Shown in pieces: positions 24,786 to 33,010 of a stretch of 64,000 nt of DNA. The position numbers and the translations under genes were made by a program. The stretch lies in the NCBI GenBank assembly GCA_016719405.1, contig JADJZE010000013.1, positions 1-64,000 on the forward strand, in the 5' to 3' direction. Each line of letters opens with the position of its first letter. Position 1 is the first letter of the stretch. Under the pieces are notes generated by a model that had not been told where the DNA came from, searched no databases, and saw nothing but the letters and a program-made list of their open reading frames with translations. The stretch comes from Candidatus Aalborgicola lynettensis (lineage in GTDB: Bacteria; Pseudomonadota; Gammaproteobacteria; Burkholderiales; Burkholderiaceae_C).

Positions 24786-25574
24786 ATGAACATGAAAAAG
24801 AAGGCCATTGTTTACGCAACAGGAAAACGCGGTGTGTATGTTGGGCGTTTGGAGCGCCATTTCAAACGCACCAATGTGCCCTCCACGCTGCTGGTGTCCT
24901 TGGAGGATGAACTCGAACTGCTGGACCCGGCACGCAACCAGCGGGTTCAATCCCGGAGTTTTCTGATCCCGGCGGGTATGGACCTGGAGGTGGATACCCA
25001 CGGCGCCAACGTGGCACTCTTTTTTCTGGACGTTACCGGCAATGACCTTTCCCGGCTGACGTCCCTCATGCACACTGTCGTTCCGGTGCGCGACCAGCAT
25101 TGTTTTTCTGGCATCAAGGGGGAGGCGGACGTGATTGAGTTTGCCAATCTCTTGCGGTATGAGCGGCCATCGCTGACAACCGCAGAGCAGCTGGTCAACG
25201 AGTGGCTGGATCATCCCTCGCGCAAACGGCCCGATCCGGACCCGCGCATCGTCCGGGCGGTGGAGTTGATTACCCATCACCACGACCAAAACGTATCCGT
25301 TGATTGGATTGCCCGCCAGGTGGGTTTGTCGGTGCCGCGTCTTTCCCAATTGTTTAAAGAAATTGTCGGAACGCCCATCCGGTGCTTTCGCCTGTGGCAC
25401 CGCGTTTTTGTTACCGCCGCCCGGCTACGCGAGGGTGCCGGTCTGACCGATGCGGCGCTGGCCGCCGGTTTTGCCGACTACGCACAGTTTTCGCGCACCT
25501 ACCGCCAATTGGCCGGTGGCAACCCGTCCCAGGCGCGTGATAACACGGAAATTGTGGTCAAAGACTACCCCTGA
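24786..25574 (+). CDS. AraC-family transcriptional regulator
   Basis: A 262-residue protein. The N-terminal ~150 residues form a small beta-rich sensing domain (VYVGRLERHFKRTNVPSTLL). The C-terminal ~100 hold two helix-turn-helix units: VDWIARQVGLSVPRLSQLFK, then LTDAALAAGFADYAQFSRTY and FRQL-type ending. The ATG at 24786 has GTGGAG 9 bp upstream; a GTG at 24765 is less likely. No target can be inferred, since both neighbours have separate promoters. Confidence 0.85.
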   Translation: MNMKKKAIVYATGKRGVYVGRLERHFKRTNVPSTLLVSLEDELELLDPARNQRVQSRSFLIPAGMDLEVDTHGANVALFFLDVTGNDLSRLTSLMHTVVPVRDQHCFSGIKGEADVIEFANLLRYERPSLTTAEQLVNEWLDHPSRKRPDPDPRIVRAVELITHHHDQNVSVDWIARQVGLSVPRLSQLFKEIVGTPIRCFRLWHRVFVTAARLREGAGLTDAALAAGFADYAQFSRTYRQLAGGNPSQARDNTEIVVKDYP

Positions 25575-25684
25575 GCGCCCGATCCGTTCACGCTGTCTGA
25601 TCCTCTTGCGCGCTACCCGTGCGCCGCGCCTGCCCAGGGTGAATCATCCATCCGTTCAGGCGCTGATTGCGGTTCGCGCGCAGC

Positions 25685-26899
25685 ATGCCCAGTCTGGTAA
25701 AAGGAGGAATGCATTCCTCCCCCACTATTCACTGGACCGAATCCGGTCAAAACTGTTCCGCCCTGTGGCGCTCGGAGCGCGGCGCTGCGCCACCCAAGCG
25801 CGTGGTGCTGGCCGACGACACCACCACGGCCGATGACGCCTACCACCTGGCTTGCGCAGGCACCGCGCTGCTGTGGCGGGGTGATTTTCAAAACGCCCGC
25901 CAGATGCTGCAGGCCCTGGCCCGGCGCATCGACAAAACCCCGGCGCGCAAAAAGCGTGCGCAACCCAAGCCCGTTGCGGGCACATCGGTGTCGCCCGCCG
26001 ATGCCTTTCACCAACACCGCATGGCCCAGTCGCAGCGCGCACGGGTGCTGGGCATGGTGTTGATTCCCTTTGATGCCGACCACCGCATTCCCCTGCGCCG
26101 CGCACCCGACGCACGGCAGGCCTGCACCGAGGCCTGGGGCCCGCTGGTGGAGACGGACGGCCCCTGCGTGGCCAGCCTGCGCGACCTGCTGGGCATGGTC
26201 AGCGCCCATGAGTGGCGCAAAAACGGGGTGGAGGTTGCCGCACTGGGCGCCGCCCCCCATAATCGCATTCACCCCCACTACGGGGTCTTCTCCCCGGTAC
26301 GGGGCGAGTATGTGGGGCTGGTGGCAGCCGCCCCCCTGCCGCCCACGGGGCAGGTGCCCTACACCGCGCTGGACATTGGCACCGGCACCAGTGTGTTATC
26401 TGCAGTTTTGGCGCGCCGCGGGGTGGCCCATGTCATCGCTACCGACCAGGACCCCCGCGCGCTGGCCTGCGCGGCCGCCAATGTGGCGCAGTTGGGAGTG
26501 GGTGCCCAGGTGCAGTTGTGCCAGGTGGACCTGTTTCCGCCCGGGCGCGCCTCGGTAGTGGTGTGCAACCCGCCTTGGCTGCCGGCACGCCCCAGTGCGC
26601 CGATTGAACACGCGGTATACGACGAAGGCAGCCGCATGTTGCTGGGTTTTTTGGCCGGTTTGGCAGAACACCTGGTGCCGGGAGGCGAGGGCTGGCTCAT
26701 TCTGTCCGACCTGGCGGAACACCTGGGCCTGCGCACGCGCGATGCGTTGCTGGAGGCGTTTGCGCGCAGCGGTCTTACGGTACTGGGCCGCATGGATGCC
26801 AAACCGCAGCACCCCAAAGCCAGCGATGGCAGCGACCCCCTGCATGCCGCACGGGCTGCGGAGGTGACATCCTTGTGGCGCTTGGGGGTGATGCCATAA
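25685..26899 (+). CDS. Class I SAM-dependent methyltransferase (PrmC/HemK-like fold)
   Basis: About 404 residues from ATG 25685. ATG 25709 has a strong AAGGAGG upstream but only 2 bases of spacing, so the start is uncertain. The C-terminal half is a Rossmann methyltransferase: TALDIGTGTSVLSAVLARRG is motif I, VIATDQDPRALACAAANVAQ is motif II, and NPPWLP is the NPPY-type motif of N-methyltransferases. The N-terminal half (about 1-190) has no domain I recognise. The substrate is unknown. NPPW is typical for enzymes acting on amide or exocyclic nitrogens in protein, DNA or RNA. Confidence 0.8.
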   Translation: MPSLVKGGMHSSPTIHWTESGQNCSALWRSERGAAPPKRVVLADDTTTADDAYHLACAGTALLWRGDFQNARQMLQALARRIDKTPARKKRAQPKPVAGTSVSPADAFHQHRMAQSQRARVLGMVLIPFDADHRIPLRRAPDARQACTEAWGPLVETDGPCVASLRDLLGMVSAHEWRKNGVEVAALGAAPHNRIHPHYGVFSPVRGEYVGLVAAAPLPPTGQVPYTALDIGTGTSVLSAVLARRGVAHVIATDQDPRALACAAANVAQLGVGAQVQLCQVDLFPPGRASVVVCNPPWLPARPSAPIEHAVYDEGSRMLLGFLAGLAEHLVPGGEGWLILSDLAEHLGLRTRDALLEAFARSGLTVLGRMDAKPQHPKASDGSDPLHAARAAEVTSLWRLGVMP

Positions 26900-26982
26900 G
26901 CACACCGGAGCGATTCACCGCGCCTGCCAGTGCACCACTGCGCACGTGGCCGTGCGGCATTGGCTGGGGATGGATGATCTAA

Positions 26983-27037
26983 ATGCTATGCTTTTTATAG
27001 CTGTCTACGCACGCCAGACGTGCGCAAATGGCCTATT
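26983..27037 (+). repeat. Family A double-hairpin repeat, copy A5
   Basis: TGCTATGCTTTTTATAGC (26984-27001) then TGTCTACGCACGCCAGACGT and GCGCAAATGGC. The second hairpin pairs as GCACG against CGTGC around CCAGA. It sits between the convergent methyltransferase and mobA genes. Confidence 0.8.
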
Positions 27038-27049
27038 TGGCTTGTAACT

Positions 27050-27640
27050 TCAGGGCGTGTGCTGCGCCGACTGGCGCAACTCTTCCAGTGTGTTGATGTT
27101 GCGAAAGGCTGCGTCATCGGCAAAGTGCACACGGGCCACGCGCACGGTGTCAAACCAGGCGCCCATGGTGCGCCCACCGCCTTCCAGATAGCGGGTGAGG
27201 GCGGGCAGCAAGGTAACGCTGGCCAGGCAAAACACCGGGTGTGTCTGCGTGGTGGGGCCGTCGCCGGTGACGGCCAGTGCCAGTTCGGCACCTTCACGCT
27301 GCAGGCCGGCAGCCAGCGTGGCCACCAGATCGGCGGGCAGAAAAGGGGAGTCACACGGCGCAGTGGCCAGCCAGGGCGTGGGGCAGTGCATCAGCCCAGT
27401 TTGCAGCCCGGCCAGTGGTCCGGCAAAGTCGGGTAGGGCATCCGTCCACACCGGCAGGCCCAGGGCGGCGTAAGTCTCCAGGTTTTGGTTGGCGTTGATG
27501 TGGATCTGCTGTACCTGCGGCTGCAGACGCTGCAAAACGTGCTGCACCATGGGGCGCCCGTTGAGTAACTGCAAGCCCTTGTCCACGCTGCCCATGCGGG
27601 TGCCGCGCCCGCCCGCGAGGATGAGTCCGGTAATGTCCAT
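27050..27640 (-). CDS. mobA: Molybdenum cofactor guanylyltransferase
   Basis: A 196-residue nucleotidyltransferase. The signature LILAGGRGTRMGSVDKGLQL is at the N-terminus and the metal-binding PCDSPFLP follows later. MobA joins GMP to molybdopterin to make the MGD cofactor for enzymes such as formate dehydrogenase. Its ATG overlaps the hypE stop as TGATG, so it belongs to the hydrogenase operon and is its last gene. Length is normal. Confidence 0.92.
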   Translation of the reverse strand: MDITGLILAGGRGTRMGSVDKGLQLLNGRPMVQHVLQRLQPQVQQIHINANQNLETYAALGLPVWTDALPDFAGPLAGLQTGLMHCPTPWLATAPCDSPFLPADLVATLAAGLQREGAELALAVTGDGPTTQTHPVFCLASVTLLPALTRYLEGGGRTMGAWFDTVRVARVHFADDAAFRNINTLEELRQSAQHTP

Positions 27641-28713
27641 CAGCAAATGCGCGGCAAGGGCTCGCCACTGAGCCAGTCCACCACCCGTCGACCGCCAAAA
27701 CGGGTGGTCATTTGCACAAAATGGTGGGGGTCTTCGGTGACCAGTCCAATTTGCGCGGCGCGCTGGCCCAGCGGGTGGGCGCGCATGGCGGCCAGTACGG
27801 CATCGGCGGCCTCGGGGGCGACCATGGCAACCAGTTTGCCCTCGTTGGCGATGTACAGCGGATCCAGCCCCAGCATTTCGCAGGCGCCTGCCACTTCAGG
27901 CAAAACCGCAATGGCATCTTCCTGCAAATGCATGCCGACTTCGGACTGCTGGGCAATTTCATTCAGGGTAGTCGCCAGGCCGCCCCGGGTGGGGTCGCGC
28001 AGCACCCGCACGCTGCCCTCGGGGGCGGCTGCCAACATGGCCGCGACTAGGGTGTGCAAAGGTGCACTGTCGGAGTGAATGGTGGTTTCAAACTGCAGGG
28101 ATTCACGCTGCGACAGCACCGCCACGCCGTGGTCGCCAATGGAGCCGGACAACAAAATCACGTCGCCCACGCGCGCATTGGCGCCGCCAATGGTGCGATT
28201 CTGCGGCAGCACACCCAGGCCCGTGGTGCTGATAAACACCCCATCGCCTTTGCCTTTTTCCACCACCTTGGTGTCGCCGGTGACGATGGGTACGCCGCAC
28301 GCGCGCGAAGCCGCCGCCATGGATTCGGCGATTTGCTTGAGCTGGGCCAGGGGGAAGCCTTCTTCCAGAATAAAACTGGCGCTTAGGTACAGCGGCTGCG
28401 CGCCCAGCATGGCGACATCGTTGACGGTGCCGTGCACGGCCAGGCTGCCAATGTCGCCACCGGGGAAGAACAGGGGCGAGATGACGTGGGCGTCGGTGGC
28501 CATGACCACTTTGTGACCGGCAGGAATGCTCAGTAGCGCGCCGTCGTTGCCCTGGTTTAGAAATTCGTTGTCAAAGGCGCGGGCAAACAGTTCGCTCACC
28601 AATTGCGCGCCTACGCGGCCACCGGCGCCGTGGTTCATGTCCACCAGGCCGTTTTTGAAGTCGATGGGGCGCAGGTAGCCGGTTTTTTTGGTGTCGGTCT
28701 TGGTGTTGCTCAT
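27640..28713 (-). CDS. hypE: Hydrogenase maturation protein HypE
   Basis: A 357-residue ATP-dependent dehydratase of the PurM/AIR-synthase fold. It takes a carbamoyl group from HypF onto its C-terminal Cys and dehydrates it to a thiocyanate that becomes the CN ligands of the NiFe site. The protein ends PRIC, giving the essential terminal Cys. MNHGAGGRVGAQLV and DPTRGGLATTLNEIA are family blocks. It overlaps hypD by 4 bp and mobA by 1 bp. Confidence 0.96.
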   Translation of the reverse strand: MSNTKTDTKKTGYLRPIDFKNGLVDMNHGAGGRVGAQLVSELFARAFDNEFLNQGNDGALLSIPAGHKVVMATDAHVISPLFFPGGDIGSLAVHGTVNDVAMLGAQPLYLSASFILEEGFPLAQLKQIAESMAAASRACGVPIVTGDTKVVEKGKGDGVFISTTGLGVLPQNRTIGGANARVGDVILLSGSIGDHGVAVLSQRESLQFETTIHSDSAPLHTLVAAMLAAAPEGSVRVLRDPTRGGLATTLNEIAQQSEVGMHLQEDAIAVLPEVAGACEMLGLDPLYIANEGKLVAMVAPEAADAVLAAMRAHPLGQRAAQIGLVTEDPHHFVQMTTRFGGRRVVDWLSGEPLPRIC

Positions 28714-29882
28714 GGTGTGGCCTTTGCCGGTGCGGTTGTCCTGGCGGTGGGGGTGTTTTCACTGTCCCGAAAGCGCCCATAGGTGTAGTGTGCGGCGCAC
28801 GAGCCTTCGCTGGAGACCATGCACGAGCCCATGGGGCTCTCGGGGGTGCAGACGGTGCCAAACAGCTTGCAGTCGGTCGGGCGCTTCACGCCGCGCAAAA
28901 TGGCGCCGCACTCGCATTGCTTGTGGTCGGGCACGGGGTGGTAGTGCAAGCCAAAGCGCACTTCCGCGTCAAAGGTTGCAAACTCGGGGCGAATTTTGAG
29001 GGCGCTGAGGGGCACTTCGCCCAGGCCGCGCCACTCGAAACTGTCCCGCAGTTCGAACACTTGGGCGGTGACGGCCTGCGCAGCCGCATTGCCCGCGCGG
29101 TTGACGGCGCGGGTGTACTGGTTTTCGACCACCGCACGGCCGTCATTAACCTGGCGCACCAGCATCAAAATGGACTGCATCACATCCAGCGGCTCAAAGC
29201 CCGAAATGACCACCGGCTTTTGGAAGTTGGCCGCAAACGGCTCGTAGGGCGCAGAGCCAATCACCACACTCACGTGGGCGGGGCCGACAAAACCGTCCAG
29301 CGGCACGCTGCCGTATTGCGCCACCTCGGGCGACTGCAAGATGTGGGTTATGGCGGCGGGCGTGAGCACATGGCAGCACAGTGCGCTGAAGTTTTTCAGA
29401 CCCAAGCGGGCCGCCTGTTGAATAACCAGGGCACTGGGCGGTGTGGTGGTCTCAAACCCAATGGCCAAAAAAACCACTTCGCGTTGCGGGTGGTCTTGCG
29501 CCAGTTGCAGCGCATCGGCGGGGGAGTAGACCATGCGAATGTCGCCGCCCCGGGCTTTGGCCCGCATCAAAGACAGGTCTTTTGAGGCCGGTACCCGCAT
29601 CACATCGCCATAGGTGCAGACCATGGCGCCGCGCTCCAGCGCGAGGTGGATGGCCATGTCAATGCGCCCAATGGGCAACACACACACGGGGCAGCCGGGG
29701 CCGTGGATCATGCGCACGTTGCTGGGCAGCAAGTCCACCACGCCGTAGCGCGCCAAGGCGTGGGTGTGGCCACCGCAAAATTCCATGAAGCTGTAGCTGC
29801 GTGTGGGATCGACTGCGGCGCGAATGGACGCCGTCAGGTTTTGCGCCAAGACTCCGTCACGAAATTCATCGACGTATTTCAT
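28710..29882 (-). CDS. hypD: Hydrogenase maturation protein HypD
   Basis: A 390-residue [4Fe-4S] scaffold on which Fe(CN)2CO is assembled with HypC. The motifs FCGGHTHALARYG, HGPGCPVCVLP and GFETTTP carry the conserved cysteines. The C-terminal cluster region (CECGAILRG, CKLFGTVCTPESPMGSCMVS) is complete. It ends with a Thr/Ala-rich tail of about 15 residues beyond the usual end. It overlaps hypC and hypE, one operon. Confidence 0.96.
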   Translation of the reverse strand: MKYVDEFRDGVLAQNLTASIRAAVDPTRSYSFMEFCGGHTHALARYGVVDLLPSNVRMIHGPGCPVCVLPIGRIDMAIHLALERGAMVCTYGDVMRVPASKDLSLMRAKARGGDIRMVYSPADALQLAQDHPQREVVFLAIGFETTTPPSALVIQQAARLGLKNFSALCCHVLTPAAITHILQSPEVAQYGSVPLDGFVGPAHVSVVIGSAPYEPFAANFQKPVVISGFEPLDVMQSILMLVRQVNDGRAVVENQYTRAVNRAGNAAAQAVTAQVFELRDSFEWRGLGEVPLSALKIRPEFATFDAEVRFGLHYHPVPDHKQCECGAILRGVKRPTDCKLFGTVCTPESPMGSCMVSSEGSCAAHYTYGRFRDSENTPTARTTAPAKATP

Positions 29883-30124
29883 GGCTTGGCCGCCTCTGCG
29901 CCGTTTTGCGACTGGGCCAACTCGGCAAACAGAGCCAGTGAGGCCAGTGCTTCTTCCTCATCGAGCATACCAATGGCATGCCCCACATGGACGATGACGA
30001 AATCACCCAACTGGGCCTCGGGCACCAGGGCGATGGAAATGCGCTTGCGCACGCCGCCCATATCCACCACAGCGACCTCCGTCTCTGGTAGCTCAACAAT
30101 TCGCGCAGGGAGTGCAAGGCACAT
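29879..30124 (-). CDS. hypC: Hydrogenase maturation chaperone HypC
   Basis: An 81-residue chaperone. The N-terminus MCLALPARIVEL gives the Cys at position 2 after Met removal, which binds the Fe(CN)2CO unit with HypD and passes it to the HoxH precursor. GDFVIVHVGHAI is the second conserved block. It overlaps hypD by 4 bp and follows hypF by 2 bp. Confidence 0.94.
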   Translation of the reverse strand: MCLALPARIVELPETEVAVVDMGGVRKRISIALVPEAQLGDFVIVHVGHAIGMLDEEEALASLALFAELAQSQNGAEAAKP

Positions 30125-30126
30125 CG

Positions 30127-31281
30127 TTAACTCTCCAAAATATCGAAGGACTTGTCCATAAACCAGCCAGCCAACCAGGCTTGTCCCAGTGCCAAACCCT
30201 CATCACCGCAGCCCACCCATTGGGGTTCGACTACTTGCAGGGTTTGACGCTCCAATTGGATGCGCACAGCGGTGCGCAGCACCCGGTTGGCAAAACAACC
30301 ACCGGTCAACACGACTGTCTCAGTGCCGTGGCGGCTTGCCGCTTCTGCAGCAGCATGGGCCAAGCCAGTCGCCAATGCCAAATGAAATTGTGCCGCACCG
30401 CGGGCCTGGGCATCGGTGCCTTGTCCGCGCAGGGCAAACAATGGCGCCACCACTGCGTGCAAGTCCAAAGAAGTCCACTCGAACAAAAAATCCGGATGTG
30501 CACTGAGCCATTGCGCGGCCAGTTGCTCCAGCACTATCGCCGCCTCGGCCTCGTGGCTCTGGCGCACGCTGATACCCAAAGCGCCAGCGGCTGCATCAAA
30601 CCAGCGCCCGGCACTGCTGGAGTGCGGGCAGTTCAAGCCGCGCGCTAGCATGGTGTGGACGGTTTTTGCGGCGGCTGCACCGACGAGTGGTGAGAAGACA
30701 GGTTCAATCTCATCGCCCCGGTTGCACGCAAACAGCACCGCAGCGGCCACACGCCAGGGCTCGCGCGCTGCGGCATCGCCACCCGGCTGGGCCAACGCAG
30801 CCAGATGGCCCACGCGTTGGAAAACGGGGCCGTGGTCTGCGCCGTCCACCCACAGCACTTCGCCGCCCCAGGCATTGCCATCCGCTCCCAAACCAAAGCC
30901 GTCCAGCGTGAGGGCGATCACCGGGTGGCCAATGCCTTGCTCGGCCAATACAGCCCCCACATGGGCATGGTGGTGTTGAACGGCAACCGCCGGTATTCCC
31001 AAACTGTGCGCCACGTCGTTGGCGAGTTGGGTGCTGTAAAAGTCCGGGTGCAGGTCGTTGGCTATCGCCTGCAATGGGCCACTGGCTTGCGCCAACAAGG
31101 CCTCTACCGATTGCGCCAGTGCCTGGCGACTGCTGGGGTCACCCAGGTCACCGTGCAATGCCGACCAGTGGACATGGGTGCCGTCCAGCAAACAGGCGCG
31201 ATTTTTCAGATACGCACCACACGCCAATACCCGCTGCGGGGCGGGGCGGGGTAAACGAACGGAGTGCGCCAGCGGGTTCAT
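30127..31281 (-). CDS. hypF: Short HypF carbamoyltransferase (Kae1-like domain only)
   Basis: The ATG at 31281 (MNPLAHSVRLPRP) gives 384 residues. Standard HypF is about 750-780. The acylphosphatase, zinc-finger and YrdC-like parts are missing. The kept part is the C-terminal Kae1-like domain: NDLHPDFYST, VQHHHAHVGAVLAE (about 101-114), LDGFGLGADGNAWGGE and VLTGGCFANRVL. Short HypF1 proteins of this type are known in the soluble-hydrogenase cluster of Ralstonia/Cupriavidus. The DNA upstream belongs to hypB, so this is not a local truncation. A full-length HypF or separate N-terminal domains may be encoded elsewhere. Confidence 0.88.
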   Translation of the reverse strand: MNPLAHSVRLPRPAPQRVLACGAYLKNRACLLDGTHVHWSALHGDLGDPSSRQALAQSVEALLAQASGPLQAIANDLHPDFYSTQLANDVAHSLGIPAVAVQHHHAHVGAVLAEQGIGHPVIALTLDGFGLGADGNAWGGEVLWVDGADHGPVFQRVGHLAALAQPGGDAAAREPWRVAAAVLFACNRGDEIEPVFSPLVGAAAAKTVHTMLARGLNCPHSSSAGRWFDAAAGALGISVRQSHEAEAAIVLEQLAAQWLSAHPDFLFEWTSLDLHAVVAPLFALRGQGTDAQARGAAQFHLALATGLAHAAAEAASRHGTETVVLTGGCFANRVLRTAVRIQLERQTLQVVEPQWVGCGDEGLALGQAWLAGWFMDKSFDILES

Positions 31282-31291
31282 AGGCCGCACT

Positions 31292-32143
31292 TCAATGGCG
31301 GTGGCCGTGCACCAACCAGTCCAGCCATGTATCCATGCCATCGCCGCGGGTTGCAGACAGTTGCAGCACTTCAATGTCGGGGTTGATACGTTGCGCCGCC
31401 TCAATGCAGCGGGCTACGTCAAAAGACACGTAGGGCAGAAGGTCAATTTTGTTAATGACCATGAGCTGCGCTGCGGCGAACATGTCGGGATATTTGAGGG
31501 GTTTGTCCTCGCCTTCGGTCACGGACAGAATGACCACCTTCGCCGCTTCGCCCAAGTCCCACAGGGCGGGGCAGACCAGGTTGCCTACGTTTTCAATGAA
31601 GAGCAGCGCGTCTGGGCCGTCGGCATGGCTGTGACCCTCTGCGTGGGCGTGTGTGTGGGCATGCGAATGCAAATCCAGCCGGGCAAAGGCGTCGCCCACC
31701 ATCTGGGCGTCGAGGTGGCAACCGCGGCCGGTGTTGACCTGAATGGCAGCAGCGCCGGTGGCGCGAATGCGGTCGGCATCCAGTGTGGTTTGTTGGTCGC
31801 CTTCTATTACTGCCACCGGCAAGTCTTTGCAGCGTGTTTGCAAGGCCGTGATGGTGGCGCACAGCAGGGTGGTTTTGCCGGATCCGGGGCCAGACACGAG
31901 GTTGTATGCGGTAACCCCATGGGCCAAAAAGTGCGCACGGTTGCGGTCGGCCAAGCGCTGGTTGGCACCCAACACATCGGCTTCTATTTGGACGGTGCGC
32001 TGTTTGCTCAGACCGGGTACATGCGCCGATGCGCCACCCAAGCCGTAGTGCAAGTCGCCCTTGGCGTCCTGCACCGCCGCGGGTTTACCGGGCAACACCT
32101 CACCGTGGGCCTCGTCCGTGCCACAACCACACACTACACACAT
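31292..32143 (-). CDS. hypB: Nickel-handling GTPase HypB with an internal His-rich loop
   Basis: A 283-residue GTPase that delivers nickel with HypA. The N-terminal metal site is CVVCGCG (C2, C5, C7). The P-loop is GPGSGKTT (85-92), and NKID and the GRGCHLDA metal site of the G domain (C142, H143) are present. A run of seven His in 15 residues (about 159-173) lies after that second site, not near the N-terminus where HypB His stretches usually are. It starts 10 bp inside the end of hypA and is followed by hypF after 10 bp. Confidence 0.95.
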   Translation of the reverse strand: MCVVCGCGTDEAHGEVLPGKPAAVQDAKGDLHYGLGGASAHVPGLSKQRTVQIEADVLGANQRLADRNRAHFLAHGVTAYNLVSGPGSGKTTLLCATITALQTRCKDLPVAVIEGDQQTTLDADRIRATGAAAIQVNTGRGCHLDAQMVGDAFARLDLHSHAHTHAHAEGHSHADGPDALLFIENVGNLVCPALWDLGEAAKVVILSVTEGEDKPLKYPDMFAAAQLMVINKIDLLPYVSFDVARCIEAAQRINPDIEVLQLSATRGDGMDTWLDWLVHGHRH

Positions 32144-32499
32144 GGTTTTTCTCCTTCATCTACCACTACCAAGTCCACCACCCGCAATGCGTCGCCACCC
32201 AGCACTTTGAGCGGATAACCGTCACACACCGGGCAGGGGTCTGCACGGGAGGTAATCGACACCTCTGCGGCACAGGCATTGCACCAGGCCCGGCCTGTGG
32301 GCTCGTTGATCACAATGGCAGCCCCTTCCAGACAGGTGCCAGGTGTGATGGCCTCCAGTGCGAAGCGCAGCGAGGCCACTTCCACACCGGCCAGGGTACC
32401 GGCTTCCAGTGTCAGTGTGGCCACGCTGCTAAAGTGGTCGCGCGCGGCCGCGCTTTCCACCATGCGCACAATTTCTTCGGCCAGGCTCAGTTCGTGCAT
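32134..32499 (-). CDS. hypA: Hydrogenase nickel-insertion protein HypA
   Basis: A 121-residue metallochaperone. MHELSLAEEIV gives the N-terminal nickel ligands (Met1 amine, His2, Glu3). The zinc site is CNAC...CPVC at about residues 73-93. It hands nickel to HoxH together with HypB. It overlaps hypB by 10 bp; the gap to hoxW upstream is 49 bp, the longest inside the hox-hyp run. Confidence 0.93.
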   Translation of the reverse strand: MHELSLAEEIVRMVESAAARDHFSSVATLTLEAGTLAGVEVASLRFALEAITPGTCLEGAAIVINEPTGRAWCNACAAEVSITSRADPCPVCDGYPLKVLGGDALRVVDLVVVDEGEKPCV

Positions 32500-32548
32500 G
32501 GTCGCGTACCAAAAATCGCGGTGCTGATCGGCATATCCGACGGCGCGT

Positions 32549-33010
32549 TCATATCGGTTGCAACCATGTCCGTGCCCATTGGGTGGCCGCCTTCAGGTTC
32601 TCTACCGCCCGCGCGCTGGGTGGCTCGCCCAACTCGAATCGTTCACCGCGAATGGCCAATAAGGTGCATGGCGGCGGTGCGGTGCCATGCAAGTCGACAA
32701 ACACCTGCATCAAGGCCTGCGCAGACATGGCGTGGGTGGTGAAGCTGGCGTCTTGCGCGGCGTGCAGGGTGGTGACCTCAAACGGTGCGGTGCAGTTCAA
32801 GCTGGCATCGACAAAAAGTATGCGCGAGCGCCCCACCAAATCCAGCGCGTGCTCCACCTGCAGTTGGTAGTCGTCCAAAAACTCCACTGCTGGCTCGCCT
32901 GCACATGCAGCGCGCAATTGCTCCACACACAGTGGCCCCAGTGCGTCGTCGCCCCGGCTCAAATTGCCCCAGCCGAACACCAGCAAGGGAGGCACTGGTT
33001 TAGCGCTCAT
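32549..33010 (-). CDS. hoxW: HoxH-processing endopeptidase
   Basis: A 153-residue member of the HybD/HycI/HoxW protease family. It removes the C-terminal extension of the large subunit after nickel is inserted. GWGNLSRGDDALG holds the first nickel-sensing Asp, and FVDASLN and HAMS hold the further conserved Asp and His. The ATG at 33010 overlaps the end of hoxH by 11 bp, so enzyme and substrate are translated together. Confidence 0.9.
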   Translation of the reverse strand: MSAKPVPPLLVFGWGNLSRGDDALGPLCVEQLRAACAGEPAVEFLDDYQLQVEHALDLVGRSRILFVDASLNCTAPFEVTTLHAAQDASFTTHAMSAQALMQVFVDLHGTAPPPCTLLAIRGERFELGEPPSARAVENLKAATQWARTWLQPI

